DNA of 64,000 bases from Leptobrachium leishanense (GCA_009667805.1 CM019066.1:119737690-119801689); one strand, 5' to 3'. Shown: positions 24,641-36,871, numbered from the stretch's first letter. The notes: a model not told the origin generated them from the letters alone. Numbers and translations: made by a program.

Positions 24641-25063
24641 TTACCCACCTACCAATATTACTCATTGTTATTGGAAAATGTATACCGTTGTGTATTTTTG
24701 TGCTCTTTGTTTTCTTTGACAGTATACCAAGACCTTTCGGACATTGGAAAAGTGGACTTTTTGCACTGTAAAGTACATCAGATCAGCATGTTTCATTTGA
24801 TCATGCATGAAAAATCTTCATGTTATAACCCTTTGATTGTTTTGACATATTTTATCTGGACATATCACTCTTTATTTGAGGCTATATATGACCTATGCAT
24901 TGATAAGTATGTATAACCAGAGAGTTTATACACTAAGGAATATTTGACTTGTTCACATTGTGCCATATGGAATCTTGATTCTTCAATTATTCCCTTATGG
25001 AAAGAATGCAATAAAAGTCCCTGTATGATGAGAGTTATGGAATTTTTATTTTGTTGTCTAGGC

Positions 25064-25239
25064 CAGTGGTTCCCAACCGCAGTCCTCAAGTCCCCCTAAC
25101 AGACCAGGTTTTGAGGATTGCCTTGGGGAAATGCAGACTGAATCCTACAATCACTGAGTAGCAAATCATATCACTTATGCTGTGCTTCTGGAAAACATGA
25201 CCTGTTGGGGTACTTGAGGACCACGGTTGGGAACCACTG
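25064..25239. mobile_element. hAT MITE, 176 bp, intact
   Basis: Inverted ends CAGTGGTTCCCAACCGC and GGTTGGGAACCACTG; 8-bp target duplication GTCTAGGC (25056-25063 and 25240-25247). The two halves are largely complementary (CAGTCCTCAAGTCCCCCTAACAG-type arm). Confidence 0.95.
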
Positions 25240-25247
25240 GTCTAGGC

Positions 25248-27068
25248 TGTTCCTCGCCTTTTGTGGTGACAAGGTAAACCTAAGCAATGCTGCTGCCCAG
25301 GTGACCCTGACCTTATTATACTGTGTTAATTTTCTCTGCTTGTCCCTCTTTTAAGTTACTGTCTACAATTTTTTGGAGGTTCCTTAATTTGACCATGAAA
25401 AGAATCGTGAAATTACTTACGAGTGTTTACAGTTTATAATTAATAAATGTTGCACTTATATTTTTAGGGTTCACAAAACTATGGAGCAATACAATTGGTA
25501 GCATACAGTTTTAAAGTCAGATTGGTGAAAATAAATCATTGTTCCACACTGGAATTAAAGTGCAAGACACAGAGCAATAATTTTAATACCCCACTTTTGT
25601 TAAAAGTATGAGTTACACCAATACATTTAACTGTACATAAAGAAATATTCTCAACTGGATTTATATTTAATTAATGTGATTGACAATCAAAAAGCCGGCT
25701 GTATCACATACATCAGGTGTTGCCTCCAATATAATAAGACTTTAACAATTCTGACAGATGTTGACACATTTCAGATAAATTCAAGTGACATAAAGCAAGG
25801 ATCAAGAAGTGATACCCATTTCTTTTTCTAGGCTTCTATAACTTGAATAACCTCTGGCAACCTAGAAGGCATTGGCAAAGGTTAATCCTTATTGAACTTG
25901 CGGGGAATTCAATCTATAGAAAAGGCATTTGAAATTCATCTTAGCCTCTTAATTTGGTCAAGGAGTCATGCCGTCTGTACAGCAATAATTTGTTTCCATA
26001 GCAACACATTTTAAGCTCTTAATTCAGATTAATATTTTTGTTATGCATTTCACACAGTAACTTTATAGTTCTTAAATGGATCTTACTTATTAATGTCACT
26101 CTTCAGTTACATAATTAATCAATAATTTAATGATTACTTTTCAGTTTGCAGTTGGATATTTTCTGTTTTAATTGTACAATTGAAGATAAATCATAGGAGA
26201 TCTTTTTAGTCGTATGTCATGACATACAAAATATTTCTTAGTAGATTATTGGTTATAAATATTATATAATATTGTATTTGAATATTTTTGAGACACATGG
26301 ATAGGGAATCGGGGGGGGGATGAAAAGAGTCTAGCACAATTAAGCCAAAATACTCAAATATACTACTTAATTTTCAACTTATTTTCCTGAAAATTCACTA
26401 CTTCCCCATTAAATTCCCAAAACATCGTATTCTATAATAAGCTAATAAAAAGGGATATATGAAACCTGTGTTAACAATGTTCTGGATTTTTCTCTTTACT
26501 TTCTGTTTTAAGTGCTTGATTTCACATACTGACTCCCTCATATTAAGTTCAAAAGAAACAAAATTCTGTGTAATTCTTTGGCATATACCAACCACTTTAG
26601 TTGGTTCACTCCAGTAGGTATAGGTGAATCAAGCAGTCCCAGGTGCTTTCAGCTACTGGGTAGATAAATTTGCAACTGTATGACACCATGGCAATGTCTT
26701 TATTTCTCAAATAATTGGAATCCTTGCCATATTCATCACCATGTTATATGTGCCACTACTCTTGTTTATCGTATTCTGTGCCCCTTCTAAATAATGACCA
26801 TGGGGAAAACTGGCAATGACTTGTGTGAGAGAATGAGAAATCATTGGTTGCTCCAAGATGATCTTCTTGGTGGCAACACGTTTGTGAGCCATGGCATCCA
26901 TTCCCTTCCCTAGGAGTCTTGGGCATAGCCCCCATGCCATTTGCTGCAGTGGTCACGAATGGGTGAAGGAGCTACTCAAAGAATATTGTACTCTGGGCAA
27001 CTTCACACTATGAGAATTGAATGAATAAAGTTGCTGCCCGGTTTGGTTTCTCTTAAGGTATCTTTTGA
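25248..27068. other. No feature recognised
   Basis: AT-rich DNA with no frame above ~80 codons. ORFs in 26.7-26.95 kb have no recognisable domain. Confidence 0.45.
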
Positions 27069-27070
27069 TA

Positions 27071-27763
27071 CAGTAAAACCTTGGATTAAGAGTAACTTGG
27101 TCTATGAGTGTTTTGCAAGACGATCAACAATGTTTCATAAATTTTAACTTGATATACATGCGAGGTCTTGCAATACAAGCAGTACGAACGCTTTGTCTGC
27201 CAAGCGTCAGGTCACATTGGAGGGTTTCAAAACTTTCAAAAGCTACAACGGACATAGAGACTCCCCCACATACAGCATTTTATTTTCCCCTCAACGTCAG
27301 TCATACCTAGCTGATACAATACAGCTTTTTTTTCTCTTTTTCTCAATGTCAGTCATAACTAACTGATACAAATCTGATACTTTTTCTCTTTTCTCAACGT
27401 CAGTTATAACTGATACTATGCACTTCTTTTCCTCTTTCTCAATGTCAGTCATAACTGATACAATGTTAACCACAATCTTATCCATTAGTGATAAATGTCC
27501 TACACAATAACTCTCCTCCTCCTCCCCGATCTCTCTCCCTCCCTCACACCAGCCACAATTCTTCTCTGCAGGTTAATTTGTTTTATTTTTACAAAATACT
27601 GTACAGTATTTTGTATTACTGTAATCATTTTCATATGTATTTGTGGAACCAATCGTTAGAGTTTCCTTTATTTCTTAAGGAGAAATTAACTTTGACATAC
27701 AAGTGATTTGGATTACAAGCACGTTTCCGGAACAAATTATGCTCGCAATCCAAGGTATTACCG
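27071..27763. mobile_element. Tc1/mariner-type MITE
   Basis: Left end TA-CAGTAAAACCTTGGATTAAG, right end GCAATCCAAGGTATTACCG (inverted). A second copy of the family begins at 50353 with near-identical left arm (GAGTGTTTTGCAAGA; CTTGCAATACAAGCAGTACG). No transposase. Contains a four-unit tandem repeat absent from the second copy. Confidence 0.82.
27290..27478. repeat. ~50-bp tandem repeat, four units
   Basis: TCAACGTCAGTCATA/TCAATGTCAGTCATAACT starts at about 27291, 27342, 27393 and 27438, each followed by CTGATAC and a T/C-rich run. Specific to this MITE copy. Confidence 0.9.
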
Positions 27764-29001
27764 TCCATTATTTCCTCAAACATTCTGATTCTTCCGAATT
27801 TATATTTTATTACTTGTTTTGAATCCTTTTTTTAGCTATATAAATTATGGGCACTATCATGAGCCTTGAGCTATAATGGGAACGCTAAAAGGAAAATCTT
27901 GCTCTCGCAAATTTTCTCTTAGCGGCCCCATTTTACAAGCAGATTATGAGACAGGCACTAAATTCAGCAGCCTGCCCTGTAATGGCCGCTACCCCTCCAG
28001 GATACTCATGGCATTACTAACGAGCTTCCGCGAGTATCACTAGGACTCCATGGAGGCTTGTGCTGCCAGGTCATTTGACCCGTAATATCTCACTCTCGCG
28101 CAGGTCCGCGGAGGGAGACTGGGAATATATGTTCCCAGTCTCACTTTGCTCACGGCAGCCAAAAGCAGTGAATCGAGCTCCTGTTTTTACAGTGGGATGA
28201 GAGGTGAGTATCTGATTATTATTTTTAATGATTCTGCAGAAGCACCAGCTTAGAGCTGTGGGTAACATTTCAGTTAGCCGCAGTAGTGCATATTTAGCGT
28301 TAGGACTTTGTGATCCTAATGCTAAGTACTCTTTGAGCTCCCCATGTTAAGGATAGGGAGCGCAAAGTACAGTAAACTCGCACTTGAAAGCACTATAACC
28401 GATGCACTAATGGATTTTTTAACCTGTTAGCGATCGGGATCTGATCTGGGCATCCCACTATTACCTCTTTTAACCTAGTGCTAGCGTTAAGGAGGTGATA
28501 GAGCCCTATGAGTTTATGTATACCTCCTTCAACCCGGTTTTAGGACTAATGGTCATAAGACATTTTTGAACCCTATGCTGCACTTATTTTGGCAAGAGGT
28601 ACTCTCTATTTTTTTTTGCTGACATGCCACATGTTCTGATTTGTCTGGGTGTTTGTCTCAACCAGAATTTTACACTATGGTTATTTCACAGAAACTCTAC
28701 CAGGACCTATATCCTTGCTTTGATTCTTGTATTTGTACTGGAAAAGGTCATATATGCTTTGCCACTATCTTAATAAGCCTTTTAAGACTGAAATTACCCA
28801 ATAAAGAGTATTTCAAAATTCAAGAAGTTTCTTTGGTGTTGGTGTGGTTTACAAACTATTTCTACAACTGAGCTCAAACTAACCAGTAATGATAACGGGC
28901 AGGTGTTTCTTATGACAAATAGACACAGTTCAATAAGGGGAGAGCACTCAATTACAAAAACTACATCATCAAAGCTTCAGAAAATTTAAAGACCTGTTCT
29001 C
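27764..29001. other. No gene recognised; end holds a paralogous flank
   Basis: Contains no long frame. 28909-28965 (GACAAATAGACACAG ... GGGGAGAGCACTC) is paralogous to the DNA flanking the solo LTR at 30220-30985 and shows that site without the LTR. Confidence 0.55.
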
Positions 29002-29824
29002 CAGTGGCAGAACTACCAGGGTCGCAGCGGTCGCACTTGCGACCGGGCCCTGGCATTTTCGCCACTCGAGGGGGGCCCAGGGCTCAGGCAGGCATTTGCT
29101 TTTTAATTGGGGAGACCGGTGGTAAATTTTGGTCGGCGCCGCTGCACTATTTTTTACCATCCATTGCTGCTCACTCCTGCTCCGGCACGTGTGGCCTCGT
29201 GTGTGTGGGCGTGGTCAGCTGGGCCAACCCAGGAGATAGTGTAGAGAGGGATTAATGCGTGACATGCGTGTAGGTCTGGGCTGATACTTCCTCGTCTCCC
29301 ACTGGCACCACTGCTGCAGGATCACTCAGCAGGATCAGCCTGGCCCTGGTATGTTGTATGTGTTATGGTGGCGCTCTAAAAACTGGCTCTGAGTTGTGGT
29401 TTGTTTGGGTAAATATTATGTTATTATGAATGATCCTACATCCGAACTAAACTTTTTGCTGCGTGGGGGGCCTTTCAATATGGCGGCCTGAGTTACCAGG
29501 GGGGGCTTTCTAAATGGTGTCCTGCATAAGATATATTAATTCTATACATGCAATATATATCCATGTGAGCTGGGGGGAATATATATCCATGTGTGAGCTG
29601 AGAGCAATATATATCCATGTGTGAGCTGGGGGCAATATATATCCATGTGTGAGCTGGGGGCAATCTATATCCACATGAGCTGGGGGAAATATATATCCAC
29701 GTGAGCTGGGGCAATACTATCTTTTTTATATTGCAGGAAATAAAAAAGGAAAAATATAGATCTTTTTGGGGGGGCCTTCATGGATTCTTGCACTGGGGCC
29801 CTCAGGTTTCTAGTTACGCCACTG
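29002..29824. mobile_element. hAT-like nonautonomous element carrying a minisatellite
   Basis: Ends CAGTGGCAGAACTACCAGGG and CTAGTTACGCCACTG (inverted, eroded). Flanks ACCTGTTC/ACCTGCTT could be a decayed 8-bp duplication, offset by two bases on the left. Interior has GGGCCC-rich ends and the array at 29545-29715. Confidence 0.7.
29545..29715. repeat. Minisatellite, ~27-bp unit (ATATCCATGTGTGAGCTGGG)
   Basis: Six or seven units of ATATATCCATGTGTGAGCTG plus GGGGCAAT. Clearly the same unit as 10590-11145, about 19 kb away. Confidence 0.93.
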
Positions 29825-30219
29825 ACCTGCTTGGTATGCTTAGTAACGGTTGAGTGCTGCCTTCCTGGTTTATTCTGTATGAAAAGGGCTGACAAACCTC
29901 TGGTTAACACTCCTCCATGCCACCTGTGTTCTATCGTAGGTTCAATTTAACCTTGAATCGATATGAGCCCCAGAAAGGATTTTGTCCTCAGTAAATGAGT
30001 TAATCCCATAAATGTGCTCATTAGGTGTTTTCAACTAGGCCCTGCTGCGATAGGATACAATGATGCTATGACAGGCTTAAGCAAGATATGATCATAATTG
30101 GTGAATTAAACTCCAATCATGTTTTACCTAGTTAGGTTGTGGAAAAATTTGTTAACCAGGAGGGCAGCATTCATCCTTCATTAAGCATAACAGGCAGGTG
30201 CTACTCAAGACAAATAGAC

Positions 30220-30985
30220 TGTAACGGTAGCTATATCTCTTACCCAAGAGTAGCGGAGTTGGGACCTTTGAGGACAGAAGTATCTGCTTGAATAATACAA
30301 AAGGTTTATAAACTACAGACTGTAACAAGGAGACACAAAGACAAACTGAATTGTCTCTAAGCTCTGAAGGTTTCGAGACCAACAGATTACCTAGGACACA
30401 CTCAGAACACCATATGTGGAACGACAGTCCGTGAAGTATTCAAGGTGCAGGGCAGTCAGAGATGCAGAAATAACATAAAACAGAAATAAACAATAGTTTG
30501 TTATCGTGGTCTTAGCAAAGCCAAAAACATAAGTAGTAACCTGGGTAATGGGAACCCCGGAGGGTTGCAAAAGATACCCCTAAACGTGAAGGGAAAGAAC
30601 CCAAAACAGCAAGTGATGAACCCAGAAACCAGCAGGTGGTTAAATCACTAAAACAAGTGATACAGCGTAATAAACACGATAGAGAGAGACTAGTCTAAGC
30701 CAAGCCGGGTCAAATAACAGGAGAAGGGATCTCATACAAGCAGGGTCGTCAATAGTAAAGTCAAATAGATTATAGAAGTAGCGATGCGTGAGATAAACTC
30801 CACAACAGGGCAATGAGGCCATTCCTAGAGCCCTGTTTTAAAGCCTGTGGCTCCTGGTAACCACACCTGACCCCGCCCCCTCAGATGCTGATCTGCCAGC
30901 AGAAAGTGCTGGCACCCAACCAGCCAGCGGTCCCCCTTCTTGCCCAGACCCCCCAGGGCGCACAGTGGGGGCTGAGGATGTAACA
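30220..30985. mobile_element. Solo LTR, 766 bp, 5-bp target duplication
   Basis: Starts TGTAACGG and ends GATGTAACA (TG...CA). Flanked by TAGAC at 30215-30219 and 30986-30990. The paralogous sequence at 28914-28960 reads straight through the site (AAATAGACACAG ... GGGGAGAGCACTC), which supports the insertion. Orientation unknown. A 5-bp duplication fits Gypsy-type or other LTR families. No internal region, so recombined to a solo LTR. Confidence 0.88.
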
Positions 30986-31556
30986 TAGACACAACAAACG
31001 AAGGGGAGAGCACTCCATTACACAAATGACACCATCTGAAAGCTCATATTTTAAAAATTTTCAAGATTTATAAAGATTTTTCGAGATTAAGATTGATTTG
31101 TTATCTATAGACAGAGAGAGCCAAAGTTATATTGATATAAAAGGTATTTCAGAAAGAGCTGATGTTCACTGCTGTTGCAGTCAGCTATAAAACTCACCAT
31201 TGTTACAACGCTGGCGAATTTTGGCTGTGTGGAGAAGGAAAATCTGAGGACAGGAAATGTTGCATCAAATAATGATGAACAGTGCTGCACAACGGAACCA
31301 CCTCTATTCTTACATAAATACTGTAAACTACAGCTATTCTCCATTTGCCAATCAGTGATTTTTAAACTGATAGTCTCCACATACCTCCCATAATACAGAC
31401 TACAGTGAAATCAATGGTATATATAAGAGGTTAATCACTATTAACCTCCAAATTGGCACTGGATGGAGAAGTTCACCATTCGGTGCAATTTCAATCCAAT
31501 TTATCTATTTTCTGAGCTGTCAATTCACTAAATACTGATGAATTAACAACAAAATA

Positions 31557-31729
31557 CCGGCTGGGTGGAGTAGACTTAACATCACTGCTCTATGACTGTG
31601 GAGACACAGGTTTGAATCCCAGCAAGAACACCTCTCCAGTACATATGGTACATACTCGCCACCCAGGACACATGAAAACGAGAGAAATCTCAATGAATCC
31701 TTCATGGTAAAATACTTTCTAAAAAAAAA
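31557..31729 (+). mobile_element. tRNA-derived SINE with L2-type LINE tail, copy 1
   Basis: Head CCGGCTGGGTGGAGTAGAC has an A-box-like start, and GGTTTGAATCC is a B box (RNA polymerase III promoter). The 3' part (GAAAACGAGAGAAATCTCAA, then CCTT-ATGGTAAAATACTTTC and poly-A) matches the 3' UTR end of the L2-type LINE seen at 3.5, 15.6, 22.7 and 51.1 kb. Tail sharing lets a SINE borrow the LINE's RT. Compare 50898-51101. Confidence 0.85.
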
Positions 31730-32005
31730 ATATGGTGCAGTTCGGCAGCACCGAAATTGTCCTATGTTAGACTATCGTGTCTTCCATTCACAGAAAGCTG
31801 AAATGTTCCGATATGCTTGTGAAATCCCCTGGTTTTCAGTGTTTCAGTTCAACAGGTTTCAACAGGTGAATCTCCTAGGATTCAATGTAAAAAAGTAATA
31901 TCATTTTTAAAAAAAAATTAAAGACTGTTTATTCTTTTCATTTTCAGCAAAAAACCTTTGGCGCTATTCGGCCGTTATCGGTGCACTTCAAGAGTTTTCG
32001 ATGAT

Positions 32006-32402
32006 GTCAGGTAACTGCTTCGGCGACACAAATTTTGGGAATAGATTGTCAGCTGTCATGGTCCATATTGGTACCAATGACAAAGTAAGAGTAAGATGGA
32101 AGGACCTGAAGAATGATTTCAGGGAATTAGGAAGTAAACTGAAGAAGAGGTCCTCCAAGGTAGTATTTTCTGAGATCCTACCTGTGCCACGTGCTACAGT
32201 GGAAAGGCAGCGGGAGATCAGGGAGGTCAATGCGTGGTTTAAAGCTTGGTGCAGGAAGGAGGGCTTTGGGTTTTTAGAGCACTGGGCTCATTTTGCACTG
32301 GGGTACAATCTGTATAGTCGTGATAGATTGCACCTGAATGGAAGAGGGTCTGCTGTGCTAGGGGAGAGGATGGTTAAAAGGTTGGAGGAGACTTTAAACT
32401 AG
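32006..32402 (+). pseudogene. CR1-A ORF1 C-terminal half (SGNH esterase-like)
   Basis: Encodes the second half of the CR1 ORF1 esterase: VMVHIGTND (oxyanion Asn block), FSEILPVPRATVERQ, NAWFKAWCRKEGFGFLEHW, and DRLHLNGRG (Asp-x-x-His block). The N-terminal GDS serine block is missing by 5' truncation. Equivalent to residues ~195-308 of the intact CR1-B protein. Confidence 0.85.
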
Positions 32403-32496
32403 TGGAAGGGGGGAGGGATACAGTATCTTACAAAATGGAGACAGAGCAGATAGCGGAAGGGTTTCAGTTCAGACTAAGGGGGGTGGAGCCAGGGGG

Positions 32497-32947
32497 ATGG
32501 GTAATGTCAGAACAGTGGAGGCATGTAATGTAAAGTCGCATTCAGCATGTGTGGGTAGAGACAACATTAAATGTATGCTTGCTAATGCACGGAGCCTCAA
32601 TAACAAGATGGGGGAACTAGAGGTAATAGCATACACTAAGCAATACGACATAATAGGAATAACAGAAACGTGGTGGGACGAAACGCATGACTGGGCTGTA
32701 AACTTAAACGGTTATACATTGTTTAGAAAGGATAGGAAACATAAGAAAGGGGGTGGAGTGTGTTTATATGTAAATCAGGATTTAAAGCCTAATATTACAC
32801 AACTGGAAAGCGATGAGGGAAATGTGGAATCCTTATGGGTAAATATTTCGTTGGGGAATAAACAGGGAAGTTAACTATTGGTTGGCATATGCTATAAACC
32901 ACCTAATATAGATAATGATGAGGAAGAACAACTGTTAGAGCAAATTA
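32497..32947 (+). pseudogene. CR1-A ORF2 endonuclease, N-terminal piece
   Basis: LANARSLNNKMGELEV (Asn), IIGITETWW (catalytic Glu), GGGVCLYV, then a stop at 32872 and ICYKPPN out to the CR1-B insertion. The target duplication AATTA is at 32943-32947. The coding sense resumes at 36961 in LIIGDFNYLDINW. Confidence 0.85.
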
Positions 32948-33099
32948 TGATTGAGCTTGTGAAGCCTTCTAAGTGAAGTCTTCAAAGTGAGCACTTAAGA
33001 GATCTTCTGGAGATACTCTGGAGGTAGTCTGAGGTTAGACAGGAGGTAGAAAACCTACAAAAAGGTAAGATTTGCTGGTTTTAAATCCATTCTTTTATA

Positions 33100-34026
33100 A
33101 TGGCAGGCTTGGTCCAGTGTAAGAGCTGTCATGCATTTGTTTTTAGATCCAAATTTTGGAGGTTTGGAGTGTGCCTGATATGTAGGCAGCTCTCTTTATT
33201 GCAGCAGGAAATTGCCTGTTTGAAGTCTGAGATTTGTAAAGTATCTGTTAGACAAACACAGGCTATGGCTATGACTGTTACAAAGCCACTGCCACAGAGG
33301 CCTCCTAGATGCGGCAGATGGACTACTGTAGGATCTGGTAGACTTAGAGTTGTGGATATAAGGCATGTCCCACAGTCTGTGGCTCTTCTTAATTCTTTTG
33401 AGGCACTTTCAGAGTGTAGTGGTGAGACGGAAGTAGGCTCAGACACCATAGTTGAGGAGCCACCATCCCCTATGCCTAAGGTATGCAGGACTGCAACCAA
33501 GAACAATAAGGAAAAGGTGGGACATGATAGAAGGCAATTGTTGCTGGGTGATTCTATCATAAGAGGTGTTGAGCTGGAGAGTAGTGGTTTGGTGAGATGT
33601 CTTCCTGGGGCTACTGCTCGTAGAGACAAGAGACGTATTCTCAATATTGTCAAACAAGCAAAGCAGCAAGGGGAAGTGGATGTTCTAGTCCATCTAGGGA
33701 CAAATGACTTGGCTAGCAATGAGGTTTCTGAGATTAAGGAAGATTTTTGTGTTCTTGGAGGTGAAATACAGCAGATTGCGTCCACTGTGTCATTCTCTGA
33801 AGTTTTGCCTGTGCATAACATTCAGGATAGGCAGATGCGCAATAGGGAATTTAATTTGTGGCTTCGGGAATGGTGTCGAGAGCAAGGATTTGGCTTTGTG
33901 TCCCATGATAGCTCTAATTGGAGCAGAAAGGAACTGTATAAAAAAGATGGTTTGCATCTTACTCATAGGGGAACATATGTTCTCAGTGAGAAGTTCAAAG
34001 GTTTCGCAAAGAAATATTTAAACTAG
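33100..34026 (+). CDS. CR1-B ORF1 protein, esterase-type, 308 aa, intact
   Basis: Starts at ATG 33100 (MAGLVQCKSCHAFV). Two CxxC pairs within the first 30 residues (CKSC, CLIC) suggest a small zinc-binding module, followed by a short coiled-coil-like stretch (LSLLQQEIACLKSEI). Residues ~145-308 form an SGNH/GDSL esterase-like domain: LLGDSIIRG with the nucleophile Ser (~150), HLGTND (~198-203), and DGLHLTHRG (Asp 283, His 286). CR1 ORF1 proteins of this type bind RNA and have been linked to lipid or membrane interaction. All blocks are present and the frame is unbroken, although ORF2 downstream is wrecked. Ends at TAG just before 34027. Confidence 0.9.
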   Translation: MAGLVQCKSCHAFVFRSKFWRFGVCLICRQLSLLQQEIACLKSEICKVSVRQTQAMAMTVTKPLPQRPPRCGRWTTVGSGRLRVVDIRHVPQSVALLNSFEALSECSGETEVGSDTIVEEPPSPMPKVCRTATKNNKEKVGHDRRQLLLGDSIIRGVELESSGLVRCLPGATARRDKRRILNIVKQAKQQGEVDVLVHLGTNDLASNEVSEIKEDFCVLGGEIQQIASTVSFSEVLPVHNIQDRQMRNREFNLWLREWCREQGFGFVSHDSSNWSRKELYKKDGLHLTHRGTYVLSEKFKGFAKKYLN

Positions 34027-34113
34027 GAGGGGGGGACAAAAGGGTAAAAAACAATCTGCCTGATTGTCCCCCAAAACTAAATCGGCGGGTGCAAGCAACA
34101 TGCGGGGAAAAAA

Positions 34114-36871
34114 ATGACAAGCTCAGAGTCGTGTCTAAATGCTCGCAGTTTAGTCAATAAAATCAATGAACTGGAGGCAATGATGGCAGCTGAAAAAGTA
34201 GATTTAGTTGCGGTTACTGAGACATGGTTCAGTGAGAAAAATAGCTGGGACATAACAATACCGGGGTACTCTTTATATAGAAAGACAGAGAAGGTAGGAA
34301 AGGAGGAGGAGTGGCACTGTATGTGAAAAACAACATAAAAACGAACCAAATAAAAGTGAGCGAGGTGAACATAGAGTCAGTTTGGGTGACGCTAACATTT
34401 GGCAATCATACAGTAGCTCGTGTAGGTGTGATCTATAGACCCCCTGGACAAGTAGAAGAGCTAGATAATCTGCTGCTTGAGGAAATAGCCAAAATGGCAA
34501 TGAAGGGGGAAGTTATTATCATGGGGGATTTTAATCTTCCTGATGTGAACTGGAAAACCAAAACAGCTGGGTGCACCAGGAGTACAAATATTCTAAACTC
34601 CCTACTGGGATTATCTCTAACACAAGTAGTTGAGGAGCCGACCCGTAAAGAGGCCATATTGGATTTAATACTCACAAATGGAGGTTTGGTATCGGACGTT
34701 GTTGTAGGTGAAAATTTGGGATCTAGTGATCACCAGTCAGTATGGTTTAATATAAGAACAGAGATGGAGCCGTACCACACAAAAATAAAAGTTTTAGACT
34801 TTAAAAAAACAGATTTTTCTAAAATGAGACTTTGTGTGAAGGAGTCATTATCAGACTGGAGGAGTTTAAAGGGAGTCCAGGAGAAATGGGATTATTTAAA
34901 AGAAGCATTATTGAAGGCCACAGGCAATTGCATTCGACTTGTTAGCAAAAACAAAAAAAGGGAAGAAACCACTGTGGTACTCTGCAGAAGTGGCCAAAAT
35001 AGTGAAGAACAAAAAGACAGCATTCAATAATTATAAAACAACTCAGAGTGAAGAAGATAGGCAAACTATAAGATTAGGCAGAAAGAGGCAAAGCAATTTA
35101 TAAGAGCTTCAAAAGCACACGCAGAAGAGAAAATAGCTCAGTCAGTAAAAAAGGGGGACAAAACATTTTTTAGATACATAAACGAGAAAAGAAAAGTAAA
35201 ACAAGGATTAGTTAGATTAAAAACAAAGGAAGGAAGGTATGTAGAAGAGGATAAAAGTCTCGCTGACTGCCTCAATGAATATTTTTGTTCAGTCTTTGCA
35301 GAAGAAAAGGAAGGAAAGGGACCTCAGTTAGGAGGAAACACTAACGAGACAATTACATATCAGTTTACAGAGGAGGAGGTTCTACAGCAGCTGTCTAAAG
35401 TAAAGACAAATAAGTCAATGGGGCCTGATGGGATCCACCCTAAGTTATTAAAAGAGCTCAGTGGTGTAATAGCAAAACCGTTAACAGATTTATTTAACCA
35501 ATCCTTGCTAACGGGAGTCGTCCCAGAAGACTGGAAATTAGCATATGTTGTGCCCATTCACAAGAAGGGTAGTAGGGAGGAATCTGGGAACTATAGGCCA
35601 GTTAGTCTTACGTCAGTAGTGGGGAAATTAATGGAAACCATGTTAAAGGAAAGGATTGTTGAACATCTAAAAACACATAGATTACAGGATCAGAAACAAC
35701 ATGGGTTTACCTCAGGGAGATCATGCCAAACTAATCTTATTGATTTTTTTGATTGGGTAACAAAAATAATAGACACAGGTGGTGCAGTAGACATTGCTTA
35801 TTTAGATTTCAGTAAGGATTTTGATACTGTTCCGCATAGAAGGCTTATCAATAAATTGCAATCTTTGAGCTTGGATTCCAATATTGTTGAATGGATTAGG
35901 CAGTGGCTGAGTGACAGGCAACAGAGGGTTGTGGTAAATGGAGTTTATTCGGCGCAAGGTCTTGTTACCAGTGGGGTACCTCAGGGGTCAGTACTTGGAC
36001 CCATTCTATTTAATATTTTTATTAGTGATATTGCAGAAGGTATTAATGGAAAAGTATGTCTTTTTGCTGATGACACAAAGATTTGCAACAGGGTTGACGT
36101 TCCTGGAGGGATCAGCCAAATGACAAATGATTTAGGTAAACTGAAAAAATGGTCGGAGCTGTGGCAATTGAGTTTTAACGTGGATAAGTGCAAGATAATG
36201 CACCTGGGATGTAAAAACCCAAGGGCTGAATATAGAATATTTGATACAGTCCTAACCTCAACATCTTAGGAAAGGGATTTAGGGGTCATTATTTCAGAGG
36301 ATCTAAGGGTAAGTAGTTAATGTAATAGAGCAGCAGGAAATGCTAGCAGAATGCTTGGTTGTGTAGGGAGAGGTATTAGCAGTAGGAAAAGGGAAGTGCT
36401 CATGCCACTGTACAGAGCACTGGTGAGACCTCACTTGGAGTACTGTGTGCAGTACTGGAGACCGTATCTCCAGAAGGATATAGACATCTTAGAGAGAGTT
36501 CAGAGAAGGGCTACTAAAATGGTGTACGGCTTGAAGGAGAAAAGTTACCAGGAAAGGCTTAATGATCTTAACATGTACAGCTGGAAAAAAGACGAGACAG
36601 AGGAGATATGATAGAAACATTTAAATACGTAAAGGGAATCTACAAGGTAGAGGAAGGGAGTATATTTAAAAGGAAACAAAATAGCAAAACAAGAGGACAT
36701 AGTCTTAGATTAGAGGGGCAAAGGTTTAAAAGTAACATCAGGAAGCATTATTTTACTGAGAGGGTGGTGGATACATGGAACAGTCTTCCAGTTGAAGTGG
36801 TAGAGGCCAAAACAGTGATTGAATTTAAGCAAGCATGGGATAGGCATAAGGCTATCCTAAACAAAAGATAA
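34114..36871 (+). pseudogene. CR1-B ORF2: endonuclease and reverse transcriptase, disrupted
   Basis: Endonuclease: LNARSLVNKINELEAM, VAVTETWF, a frameshift near 34300, then GVIYRPPG, IIMGDFNLPDVNW, LDLILTN, GSSDHQSVWF. More frameshifts near 35010-35100. RT from about 35300: MGPDGIHPKLLK, NYRPVSLTSVVGKLME, QHGFTSGRSCQTNL, motif A YLDFSKDFDTVPH, motif [15 protein letters not shown], motif C LFADDTKI. Stop codons at 36267 and 36317 separate the thumb (PHLEYCVQYWRPYL) and the C-terminal tail to HKAILNKR at 36871. Catalytic residues of motifs A and C are kept; motif A has Asp where AFDTV is usual. Confidence 0.88.

Noticed and set aside
26707..26956. Overlapping minus-strand ORFs as a possible exon
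   Set aside because: Short, two frames open at once, no recognised protein.
33129..33821. 230-aa minus-strand ORF
   Set aside because: Antisense of the CR1-B ORF1 gene; no recognisable domain.
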